Program-made: the position numbers and the translations under genes | From: Taudactylus pleione | Lineage: Eukaryota; Chordata; Amphibia; Anura; Myobatrachidae | Direction of reading: 5' to 3' | Assembly: GCA_031769625.1 (NCBI GenBank) | Contig: JAUIMM010000572.1 | Span: 7,909,001 to 7,973,000, forward strand | DNA: 64,000 nucleotides | Notes under the pieces: model-generated | Databases searched by the model: none | The model's input: only the letters and a program-made list of their open reading frames with translations | What the model was told of the DNA's origin: nothing | Shown here: positions 22,631 through 32,660 of the stretch, in pieces | How positions within the stretch are numbered: position 1 is the first letter of the stretch | How the letters are laid out: each line of letters begins with the position of its first letter

Positions 22631-25015
22631 TTATGGGTCTATATTTAAACCTTCTGGTGTTAAAGTCCGCAAGTTGAAAATCCACCTGCTTTCTATTTTG
22701 TCAATTCTAGCATTGTGGTCACCACCCCTCCAGTTTGGTGCTACTTGATCTATTGCTATAAATTTCAGTCCCTTTGGGTCCATGTTATGTTTTATTTTAA
22801 AGTGTTCTGACACACTGTGTTGTTCATACCCCTTCTTGATATTGCGAATGTGTTCTCCAACCCTCGTCTTAAAGCTTCTAATAGTGAGTCCTACATACTG
22901 TAGCCGGCATGGGCACTCTAGAATGTAGATGATGTTTTTGCTATTGCAGCTTAAACTGCATCGTATTTTGTAGTTTTGTTTAGTTATGTTGCTGGAAAAA
23001 CTGTTGGTCGGGATGGTGCTGCGATACCCTTGGGATTTGCAGGGTTGACATTGTCCACAGTGGTAGAAACCAGTATTGATGGATTTACCATCCAATGTGG
23101 ATTGCATTCCACATATAGTGTTCTTTAGGTGATTTCTGACTAATTTTTGTTTCAAATCAGGGGCTTTTCTATACACTATATTTGGTTGGTCAGAAAGAAT
23201 GGTTGACAGTTTGTTGTCCAATTGCAAAATTGGCCAATGCCTTTTCAGTATATTTTTTATTTTGGGGGCTGACGTGCTGTAATTGGTGACAAAATAGACT
23301 TTGCTCTTGTTAATGTCCTCCTCCTTCTTTTTGTCCTTGTATATTAGTAATTGTTCCCTTGATCTCTCTTTTACACTCTCATACGCTTCCTCCACTTGAG
23401 TTTTGTCATACTGTTTTGCTGAAAATTGTTCTTTTAATTTTTGTCCTTGTATTTCATATTCCTTTATGTCTGTGCAATTTCTACGGATGCGTGTGAATTG
23501 ACCCTGGGGGATACTGCGAATCCAACTTGGGTGGTGATTACTTGCAGCTAAGATGTAACTGTTCACATCTACTTGCTTGTAGTGTGTTCTGGTTTTGATG
23601 CAAGTATTCTCGATGTATATATCCAGATCAAGGAATTCTTCTTTCTCTCCATCGTATTTGGTGGTAAAAATCAAGTTCTGATTATTTAAGTTTATGTATC
23701 GTGTGAACTCTTGTAGTGACTCCTCATCTCCCTGCCATATAAACAACACATCATCAATGTATCGTTTCCAGAGGACCAAGTTTGCACCTAGCTCGTGTGC
23801 GCCCCATATATTCCTGATCTCCCAAAGGCTCATGAATAGGTTTGCGTAGCTTGGTGCAAACTTGGTCCCCATCGCTGTGCTGCGGCGTTGTAGATAGAAC
23901 TCTTCCTCAAACCACATATAATTATGGGTGAGTACAAATTCTATGCCTTGTAGTATAAATTTAATCTGCAATTCATCGAGATCGGGATTTTGTTCTAAAA
24001 AACATCTGACGCTCTCTAAACCTTGTTTATGATCGATCACTGTGTATAAAGATGTGACATCGCTAGTTGCTATCCAGTAATCTGACTTCCATTCCAGATT
24101 TTGCAATATGTTCAAGGTTTGAGTGGTGTCCCTAAGATATGACCTCTGTTCCTTAACATATTTCTGCAGAAAAAAATCTATATATTGTGAGAGTGAAGCT
24201 GTTAACGAGTTTATCTCAGATGTAATGGGTCTGCCTGGTGGGTTGCTGCTGTTCCTAATAAATTCAAACTCATGTTTATCTAGAATACCGATCGATTTGC
24301 CATCCTGCAGAATTTTGTCTAGTTCTTTCTGAAATTTGGAAGTGGGGTCTCCCTTAATTTTTTGGTACATATTTGTGTCTGTAAGAATTTTGTAAGCCTC
24401 TTTGAGGTAATCCTCCTTATTTAATATCACAATTCCTCCCCCCTTGTCTGCGGGTTTTATCACTATTGTACTATCTCTTTCTAATTCCTGTAATGCATGG
24501 AGCTCTTCTTTCGTTAGATTGTTACCCATTCCTGTGGTTGTTTTATTATTACTTAATCTGTGTAAATCTTGTACAACGGCTTTCTCAAAAGTCTGTACAA
24601 AATTCCCTTTTAGATGACATGGATTAAATTTGGATTGGGGCCGTAGACTTGTATGTTTATATTTATTCGTTTGATAACTACTCATAATACCTGTGTTCTG
24701 ATCCATGACATATTTTTTTAAAGCTAATTTCTGAGTAAAATTCTTAATTCTTAATTCTAAATATGTAGCAAATTTGTCTAATTGATTACTGGGGGCAAAT
24801 TTTAACCCTTTGTTAAGTAGTGTGATCTGGGAAGGTGTCAAGGTTTTCTTGCTCAAGTTAAAAATACCTATTGGTGAGGTGCTGTTCAGTCCTTGGTTTC
24901 TGTTCTGCTTTTTTCCCCCTCTCCTACATCCCCTTCTATGTCTTCTAATTTCCTTTTGTTTGGTGTCATTGTTTTTTGATCCGTCATGTGTATGCTGGTC
25001 CCTAGTTCTAAAAAA
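22631..25015 (-). CDS. Penelope-like RT and GIY-YIG endonuclease, copy 1 (5'-truncated)
   Basis: A target-primed retrotransposition protein. An open frame of at least 741 codons runs to the stop at 22631; the frame stays open upstream to the truncation point at about 25015, so there is no true start (the first listed codon would be TTG at 24856). RT: VIKPADKGGG (fingers), TSDVTSLYT (motif A region), GTKFAPSYANLFM (motif B), YIDDVLFIWQG with the catalytic YIDD at 23761-23750. A Cys-rich HCGQCQPC precedes the GIY-YIG domain, which starts IIYILECPCRLQYVG, has RSFKTRVGEH with the conserved Arg, and ends with IESRWIFNLRTLTPEGLN. Relative to copy 2 it lacks 17 residues including YYLPKIHK, a conserved RT segment, so the enzyme is probably inactive despite the open frame. 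Clade looks Neptune-like but is unconfirmed. Confidence 0.92.
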   Translation of the reverse strand, partial: FFRTRDQHTHDGSKNNDTKQKEIRRHRRGCRRGGKKQNRNQGLNSTSPIGIFNLSKKTLTPSQITLLNKGLKFAPSNQLDKFATYLELRIKNFTQKLALKKYVMDQNTGIMSSYQTNKYKHTSLRPQSKFNPCHLKGNFVQTFEKAVVQDLHRLSNNKTTTGMGNNLTKEELHALQELERDSTIVIKPADKGGGIVILNKEDYLKEAYKILTDTNMYQKIKGDPTSKFQKELDKILQDGKSIGILDKHEFEFIRNSSNPPGRPITSEINSLTASLSQYIDFFLQKYVKEQRSYLRDTTQTLNILQNLEWKSDYWIATSDVTSLYTVIDHKQGLESVRCFLEQNPDLDELQIKFILQGIEFVLTHNYMWFEEEFYLQRRSTAMGTKFAPSYANLFMSLWEIRNIWGAHELGANLVLWKRYIDDVLFIWQGDEESLQEFTRYINLNNQNLIFTTKYDGEKEEFLDLDIYIENTCIKTRTHYKQVDVNSYILAASNHHPSWIRSIPQGQFTRIRRNCTDIKEYEIQGQKLKEQFSAKQYDKTQVEEAYESVKERSREQLLIYKDKKKEEDINKSKVYFVTNYSTSAPKIKNILKRHWPILQLDNKLSTILSDQPNIVYRKAPDLKQKLVRNHLKNTICGMQSTLDGKSINTGFYHCGQCQPCKSQGYRSTIPTNSFSSNITKQNYKIRCSLSCNSKNIIYILECPCRLQYVGLTIRSFKTRVGEHIRNIKKGYEQHSVSEHFKIKHNMDPKGLKFIAIDQVAPNWRGGDHNARIDKIESRWIFNLRTLTPEGLNIDP

Positions 25016-25725
25016 TAGATGGTAGGACTCCTCTGAGTATCTATCTTACTTGCAATAAAGCAGTTTAATCAGACCAGAGTCTGTAGTTGTTCACAGTATG
25101 ATTCCATGTGCAGCAGCCATTCCTACCCAGAACATCCCCTCATAAGCATCACACAAGCACCGGGACAAGGAGAACCAGCAGGAGCAACACAACATATGGG
25201 GTAAGTACAATCCAACCTTACCTACCTGCATTATAGCGTACCAAGTCCCTGATACTGTGCTATTATTAATTTGAGGTGGAGAGGAGATAAAGGTACTTCC
25301 AGTACCTGAAACCTTGCTGTAAGAACGCCCATCCTACAGATACTACACTTTGTTAATCACTGGGACAATTTAAGGACAATTCTTAAAGAGAGACAGTAGT
25401 ATTTTCAGACGTACTTTAACCCGGTCAGGGAAAAGACAATGTATATCATCCAGCAAGTCATTTTCTACGGTTTTAAGAACACCCTGCCTACAGTCTGAGA
25501 GTTTTACAGTTTGAGAGTTGGGACTTTAGAATTTTACTACGGGACACTGTGCATTCTAATTACCAGCACAGTGTAACCTTCAATCAGCCACATTTGCATT
25601 GTTCCAAAGCGCACCACTAATATTTGTTTATTATTGCTCAGAGAGGACGGGATACCTCTACTAGTGGCGCAGCTAGGGACAATTCACAGATAAGACTAAG
25701 AGCGCTGTAAACCCCCATTTGTTTA
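25016..25725 (+). repeat. Copy 2 5' pseudo-LTR
   Basis: Direct repeat of 30279-30892 and inverted repeat of 20852-21561. It starts TAGATGGTAGGACTCC exactly where copy 1 ends, with a one-base overlap at 25016. It retains the outer 110 bp (to CCCCCATTTGTTTA) that the 3' repeat of copy 2 lacks. Confidence 0.9.
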
Positions 25726-25782
25726 TATTATTGGATATATCCCATCTTTACAGCTGCCTAGTCTGCACACGTTCAACTACAC

Positions 25783-26910
25783 ATGGGCATATTGAATGCA
25801 CGAGACACAAGAAACGATAGGGCCAATATATTATTCTCAGAATTAGGAGATAAGGAAAAATTAGAACCAGAGTATGATACATTCTTTCATTCCTTCCTTT
25901 CACTTGAAAAGCTTCTAGCCAAAGAGACCAGACTTTGGTGGGATTTAAATACATTAAAATGGTATCGGGAGCAAAACATCATACCAAAAGCACTTAAGAT
26001 GAAAAAATCCCCAACACACAAACGAGACAACAAAGATTTCATCGATAAATGGGAGAGTATTTTGAAAGATTGCTCATATAAACTTATAGATTTGATCATC
26101 ACCACTAGAGAAAGGGAAATAGAAACAATAGATTCAGAAATCGGGAGATTAGATCAGAAACTAGAACCACATAAAAAAGATGAGGAATACAAAACCTTAG
26201 AAACAGTAATCTCAAATAGGTTAAAGAAAAGAGAGGACGATATTGTAAAGACGAAAAAATCCAAAATCCTAAGGGACAAATTTGGAGTCCGCAAACCTTC
26301 TTGACACCTATTGGGAAATCAACCAAAAACAAAAAAGAAGATTTCAAGTAGTAAAAACAATAACAATAACAAAAACAGTATCAGAACAAGGGATGAAGGA
26401 ACCCCCATTTCTAAGAAATTACGCTTAACATATCAACAGTATATGACTAAATTACATGCGAAACAACCAACAGAAATACTTGAAATAGATTTACTGAATC
26501 TTACCACACACAGTGAAGATGAAATAGACAGTTTTTCTATTTATACTATAGAGGATAACAGAGACAATAACGATGACTATGTAAACACAGTTAGATGTTC
26601 ATTTGAACAAGGATGGAGGGACCTTCCAATTAACAACATTGAAAGAGGTAATAAAAGACAACCAGATGAGAATGGTAAATTTGAACACGACATTCAAGGG
26701 GTCACTAACAAAAACACTACGCTAACCCTTTTTGAAACCATACAAGAAAATCTGAACACAGCCACAAAATGGTCGGATCATTTTTTAGAACTAGGGACCA
26801 GCATACACATGATGGATCAAAAAACAATGACACCAAACAAAAGGAAATTAGAAGACATAGAAGGGGATGTAGGGGAGGGGAAAAAAAGCAGAACAGAAAC
26901 CAAGGACTGA
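25783..26910 (+). pseudogene. Copy 2 N-terminal ORF: coiled-coil, NLS-bearing protein
   Basis: One frame from ATG at 25783 to TGA at 26908, interrupted by a single TGA at 26302-26304. The first 173 codons hold LWWDLNTLKWYREQNIIPKAL, a pattern seen at the N terminus of some Penelope-like proteins, then a long charged, probably coiled-coil segment. The second part is Asn/Lys rich and ends with NKRKLED...KKSR, a plausible nuclear localisation signal. The RT frame starts just beyond in another frame, so this is either a separate ORF1 or a fusion broken by a frame change. Copy 1 lacks most of it. Confidence 0.7.
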
Positions 26911-26919
26911 ACAGCACCT

Positions 26920-29209
26920 CACCAATAGGTATTTTTAACTTGAGCAAGAAAACCTTGACACCTTCCCAGATCACACTACTTAACAAAGGGTTAAAATTTG
27001 CCCCCAGTAATCAATTAGACAAATTTGCTACATATTTAGATGTTAAGAATTTTACTCGGAAATTAGCTTTAAAAAATATTTCATGGATCAGAACACAGGT
27101 ATTATGAGTAGTTATCAAACGAATAAATATAAACATACAAGTCTACGGCCCCAATCCAAATTTAATCCATGTCATCTAAAAGAGAATTTTGTACAGACTT
27201 TTGAGAAAGCCGTTGTACAAGATTTACACAGATTAAGTAATAATAAAACAACCACAGGAATGGGTAACAATCTAACGAAAGAAGAGGTCCATGCATTACA
27301 GGAATTAGAAAAAGATAGTACAATAGTGATAAAACCCGCAGACAAGGGGGGAGGAATTGTGATATTAAATAAGGAGGATTACCTCAAAGAGGCTTACAAA
27401 ATTCTTACAGACACAAATACGTACCAAAAAATTAAGGGAGACCCCACTTCCAAATTTCAGAAAGAACTAGACAAAATTCTGCAGGATGGCAAATCGATCG
27501 GTATACTAGATAAACATGAGTTTGAATTTATTAGGAACAATCAACCCGTAATCCCCGTGTTTTATTATTTGCCAAAAATACATAAGGACAGCAGCAACCC
27601 ACCAGGCAGACCCATTACATCTGGGATAAACTCGTTAACAGCTTCACTCTCACAATATATAGATTTTTTTCTGCAGAAATATGTTAAGGAACAGAGGTCA
27701 TATCTTAGGGACACCACTCAAACCTTGAACATATTGCAAAATCTGGAATGGAAGTCAGATTACTGGATAGCAACTAGCGATGTCACATCTTTATACACAG
27801 TGATCGATCGTAAACAAGGTTTAGAGAGCGTCAGATGTTTTTTAGAACAAGATCCCGATCTCGATGAATTGCAGATTAAATTTATACTACAAGGCATAGA
27901 ATTTATACTCACCCATAATTATATGTGGTTTGAGGAAGAGTTCTATCTACAACGCCACGGCACTGCGATGGGGACCAAGTTTGCACCAAGCTACGCAAAC
28001 CTATTCATGAGCCTTTGGGAGATCAGGAATATATGGGGCGCACACGAACTAGGTGCAAACTTGGTCCTCTGGAAATGATACATTGATGATGTGTTGTTTA
28101 TATGGCAGGGAGATGAGGAGTCACTACAAGAGTTCACACGATACATAAACTTAAATAATCAGAACTTGATTTTTACCACCAAATATGATAGAGAGAAAGA
28201 AGAATTCCTTGATCTGGATATATACATCGAGAATACATGCATCAAAACCAGAACACACTACAAGAAAGTAGATGTGAACAGTTACATCTTAGCTGCAAGT
28301 AATCACCACCCAAGTTGGATTCGCAGTATCCCCCAGGGTCAATTCACACGCATCCGTAGAAATTGCACAGACATAAAGGAATATGAAATACAAGGACAAA
28401 AATTAAAAGAACAATTTTCAGCAAAACAGTATGACAAAACTCAAGTGGAGGAAGCGTATGAGAGTGTAAAAGAGAGATCAAGGGAACAATTACTAATATA
28501 CAAGGACAAAAAGAAGGAGGAGGACATTAACAAGAGCAAAGTCTATTTTGTCACCAATTACAGCACGTCAGCCCCCAAAATAAAAAATATACTGAAAAGG
28601 CATTGGCCAATTTTGCAATTGGACAACAAACTGTCAACCATTCTGTCTGACAAACCGAATATAGTGTATAGAAAAGCCCCTGATTTGAAACAAAAATTAG
28701 TCAGAAATCACCTAAAGAACACTACATGTGGAATGCAATCCACATTGGATGGTAAATCCATCAATACTTGTTTCTATCACTGTGGACAATATCAACCATG
28801 CAAATCCCAAGGGTATCGCAGCACCATCCCGACCAACAGTTTTTCCAGCAACATAACTAAACAAAACTACAAAATGCGACGCAGTTTAAGCTGCAATAGC
28901 AAAAACATCATCTACATTCTAGAGTGCCAATGCCGGCTACAGTATGTAGGACGCACTACTAGAAGCTTTAAGACGAGGGTTGGAGAACACATTCGCAATA
29001 TCAAGAAGGGGTATGAACAACACAGTGTGTCAGAACACTTTAAAATAAAACATAACATGGACCCAAAGGGACTGAAATTTATAGCAATAGATCAAGTAGC
29101 ACCAAACTGGAGGGGTGGTGACCACAATGCTAGAATTGACAAAATAGAAAGCAGGTGGATTTTCAACTTGCGGACTTTAACACCAGAAGGTTTAAATATA
29201 GACCCATAA
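26920..29209 (+). pseudogene. Penelope-like RT and GIY-YIG endonuclease, copy 2 (frameshift and stop)
   Basis: Near-identical to copy 1. Frame changes: the start region (about 26940-27080) is in one frame and the rest from 27083 in another, a one-base loss in an A-run near 27075. A TGA at 28076-28078 directly precedes the codons for YIDD (28079-28090), where copy 1 has Arg. It keeps the YYLPKIHKDSSN segment deleted from copy 1. The zinc motif reads HCGQYQPC, with Tyr for one Cys. The GIY-YIG start is CQCRLQYVGRTTRSFKTRVGEH. Both copies are thus broken at different places, so neither looks able to mobilise itself. Confidence 0.92.
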
Positions 29210-29810
29210 TCAGAGTCAGTAATCCATAGTGGTCAGTAGGCAGAAGATCATTAGAATAATATAGACTGTGGATACATATACAATTTATACCTAGCATTCA
29301 GTTCTAGCTACGTCTCTGCACTCATCCCATTAACTAAACGCACATCTTACAATATTGTGATCAAATCCTCCATATGTCTCCAGAGTCCTGCATTGTACTA
29401 TATCAACCACACCATATAACCAATTTAGTTGTGGAGGATATATTTAGACTTATACAATAGAAACCAGGTAACCTATGACAAATTAATTAGAAATAATTAT
29501 TATTAATTTACATATAAGTACAATATGAATTTATATGTCCAACTCCTTTTTAGAACATAAGGGGACAGGTTCATTAGGACATTACCCATTAATCATGAGT
29601 ATCACCATTAGGAAATAAAGAGGATGAAAACAACACTATAATAATTGCAGTGTAATCAACCAATATGATAACTACTGCATACACATCAGGAATAATTTTA
29701 TATAAGACAAATACATCAGGAAGATGATCACTATATGAGCGTAATATGTATTGCTTGAAATAAGATCACCCTCTGGGTATCCAGCTATATTAAAGGTAGT
29801 AACCACAGGC

Positions 29811-29940
29811 AAAATGGCCGCTGGAGTCATTTGGGTTAACCTACTAACTCTAGTGCCAGTGTAACATCATTAACAAGATGCACAATGTTACACATAGCAG
29901 AGACAACAACAAAATGGCCGCCGGAGACCGCGCATGCGCG
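29811..29940 (+). promoter_or_regulatory. Paired AAAATGGCCGC motifs in Penelope 3' region
   Basis: AAAATGGCCGC occurs at 29811 and 29911, each followed by YGGAG. They match the core of YY1 sites, which in mammalian L1 mark the transcription start. The same pair exists inverted in copy 1 (about 22033-22019 and 21926-21912). Confidence 0.45.
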
Positions 29941-30077
29941 ATAGTTTAATGGGGACTCCTATGCACACTCTAGTGCTAGAAATCAGACCAGCGCTATCAG
30001 GCTATGACGCACTTGCGCGCGCGACCCGGAAGTGCGCCCAGCGCACGCAGAGGCCCTGGACACTGATTGATGCAGAC

Positions 30078-30088
30078 CTATATAAGGA
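30078..30088 (+). promoter_or_regulatory. TATA-like box upstream of hammerhead-like motif
   Basis: CTATATAAGGA lies about 30 bp before the hammerhead-like segment and near GC-rich DNA. It could be the core promoter of transcripts that start in the Penelope repeat; sequence only. Confidence 0.35.
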
Positions 30089-30109
30089 CACTGGGAAGAG
30101 GGGTGGGCA

Positions 30110-30150
30110 CCCTTGAAAAAGTCAGCGAAAACCGGATGAAATGCGTTGGG
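30110..30150 (+). ncRNA. Hammerhead-ribozyme-like motif, copy 2
   Basis: Same layout as in copy 1: CTTGAAAAAGTC, a loop, GGATGAAATGCGTTGGG. The copy 1 GAAACGCA reads GAAATGCG here, so each copy carries different changes from the likely ancestral GAAACGCG. Confidence 0.4.
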
Positions 30151-30278
30151 CCACGCCCCCCATTGACAGAACTTTTATGAGAGACTTGTATGAGAGACTT
30201 TTATGAGAGATTTTATTCTAAATAGTCATTAACACTGATATGTGTATAGCATATGTTCCCTATGTATGGGAAGTTTTA

Positions 30279-30892
30279 TAGATGGTAGGACTCCTCTGAG
30301 TATCTATCTTACTTGCAATAAAGCAGTTTAATCAGACCAGAGTCTGTAGTTGTTCACAGTATGATTCCATGTGCAGCAGCCATTCCTACCCAGATCATCC
30401 CCTCATAAGCATCACACAAGCACCGGGACAAGGAGAACCAGCAGGAGCAACACAACATATGGGGTAAGTACAATCCAACCTTACCTACCTGCATTATAGC
30501 ATACCTAGTCCCTGATACTGTGCTATTATTAATTTGAGGTGGAGAGGAGATAAAGGCACTTCCAGTACCTGAAACCTTGCTGTAAGAACGCCCATCCTAC
30601 AGATACTACACTTTGTTAATCACTGGGACAATTTAAGGACAATTCTTAAAGAGAGACAGTAGTATTTTCAGACGTACTTTAACCCGGTCAGGGAAAGGAC
30701 AATGTATATCATCCAGCAAGTCATTTTCTACGGTTTTAAGAACACCCTGCCTACAGTCTGAGAGTTTTACAGTTTGAGAGTTGGGACTTTAGAATTTTAC
30801 TACGGGACACTGTGCATTCTAATTACCAGCACAGTGTAACCTTCAATCAGCCACATTTGCATTGTTCCAAAGCGCACCACTAATATTTGTTT
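30279..30892 (+). repeat. Copy 2 3' terminal repeat
   Basis: Direct repeat of 25016-25725 minus its last 110 bp; ends at TAATATTTGTTTA next to the right target duplication. Confidence 0.9.
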
Positions 30893-30907
30893 ATCAATAT
30901 AATTTTG
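30893..30907. repeat. Right 15-bp target-site duplication
   Basis: Exact match to 20837-20851. ERV-B homology resumes immediately after. Confidence 0.95.
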
Positions 30908-32660
30908 ATCTAAATTTCTGTCCTCACCCTCCACCCTTTGTGCCTTTCTAGGCACATACAGTAGGAAATTTGCTTGATTCAGTGTGTTACACCTCTAGAT
31001 ACTGATGGTTGCAGGTACTATAAGGTCAAATACTCACCTTGTGTATCTAGCAGATGAGACATACCTTGTTTGAACCAAATTCAAAAGTACAGACACTGCA
31101 TGAGGTGTGTGCAGTATAAAATTATGGCCAAATACTACATCCTCCTTTTCTCTACTAAAAGAGCAGCTGCCACTACTGTCCATAAACAGGTTGGGAGGGA
31201 CCAAGCTACTGTATTTAATTGTGCACTGTAATAGGCTAAAGGTCTGTTACCATCACCATGTTATTGTGTGAGGACTACTGTCACAAAACCAGCACTTTCC
31301 ATATAGATTAGGTCAAATGACTTTCCATAGTCTCATATTTCCAAAGCAGGGGATTGTGTCAGACTTCAGTGTGTTGCACTCAATCAGGCTTGGTGTAAGA
31401 CATGCTCCTGCAATGGTAGTGCAGAATAGAGGAACCTGGGATCCATTGCCTGCAATACCCCTAGATCCCTAGAAATATTTGAAATTGGTGCTGGGTTTGT
31501 GGCAGGGGGATGTATAGTATGTACTTTGAGGTGTCATAATTAGACAGTGTCCTAAGTATTTAGCTATTACAGTATATGGCATAGCTGTAATTGTCCTCAG
31601 CAACTTTGTGATCTGTTACTGAAAGAAGATTAGTGCAGACTCAATACAACAAAAGATCATCAACGTACCATATAAGAACAGAACTACAGGTAGACTTATT
31701 ACTGCAAATTGTCTTCAGAAAATATACTAGAGCTGTCTATGAAACCCTGTGGTACCCATTTCCAAGTATATGTCACTCCCCCTCCCCAATAGATAAAAGC
31801 AAAAAGGTACTGGCAGTCATGTTATAGAGTATGCTAGGACAACCTGTGGCTTTTCAGGTTTTGTGAAACTACAAGTCCCAGCATGCTTTACCAGCTGATT
31901 GGTTGGATCATATGTTGGGACTTTTAGGTTGGTCAGGACTGGTATAAAGCAGGAGGAATTTACAGTGTTACAGTGAAATAGGTAGCGGAAGGAGGGATTT
32001 TCAGCAGAATGACAGCTGGATGGGTCACTATAGGGAATTACAGTAGCTCTCAACTTTTTTTTAATCCTGCTTAAATCCTGTAGTAGTCTATTGCCCCTTT
32101 CCAACTCTTCTTGAGAGGTAACATGGGACTATTGACTGTACTGGTAGTACAAAAAAAATACCTTGTTCTAACAGCCTTTCATTAACCAGAAAAAAAACCA
32201 AGTATTTGTGATAGTATTTGTTCCATTCTGGATAGAACTGAGTCTACAATAGGGAAATGTACAATTAGTCTATGTGTGATCATTAATAAGTGCTGCAATA
32301 CTTCTTCAAGAGTACAGTATATAATGCATACTAATTTGTACAACAAATCCCAGCCAATAAAGTTAGTAGGAGCTGCAGCTGCAAAGAGAAAAGACTTTGG
32401 AGTGGCCCAATGCTTACTTTTGCCAATGCAGGTTAGGGGAATAGTTCACCTTGCCAAAATGGTTTCCTTGTTAAGAGGCAAATTCAAGGGAAAGGTTAAC
32501 TTAATACTGATCTGCCCCCCTTTTGACCCCCCCCCGTTCACCCCGTAACTACTAGGAAAGTTTGTTTATTACATACATTGTTCATTTTCAACTTTCACAT
32601 TTGGCTCTTTATCAGACCAACTAATTAACTGTACTGGTAATAGCTTCTGGGAGTGGCCTA
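30908..32660 (-). pseudogene. ERV-B fragment, RNase H to protease side
   Basis: Continues the fragment that stops at 20836. It aligns with ERV-A from about 11480 to 13350: CTCCACCCTTTGTGC at 30930, the YVDD codons at 31667-31656, a RT-start region at 32000-32110 and a protease-flank segment near 32640. Frames are riddled with stops and small deletions, more so than ERV-A, so it is older. No LTR is visible on either side, so this is an internal remnant. Confidence 0.8.

Larger units (their letters stand above)
20852..30892. mobile_element. Penelope-like composite: two head-to-head inverted copies in one insertion
   Basis: Copy 1 runs on the minus strand from 25016 down to 20852; copy 2 runs on the plus strand from 25016 to 30892. 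The 4.1-kb arms are near-identical inverted repeats (20852-25015 against about 26780-30892). They are separated by the 5' part of copy 2. Copy 1 is 5'-truncated inside the coding region; copy 2 starts with a direct repeat of its own 3' end, the pseudo-LTR arrangement known for Penelope elements. Both outer tips read TAAACAAA/TTTGTTTA. A single 15-bp target duplication brackets the whole unit, so both copies arrived together or were fused at integration. Confidence 0.93.

Noticed and set aside
26105..26986. Minus-strand ORFs opposite the Penelope N-terminal region
   Set aside because: Antisense shadows of a low-complexity A/G-rich coding strand.
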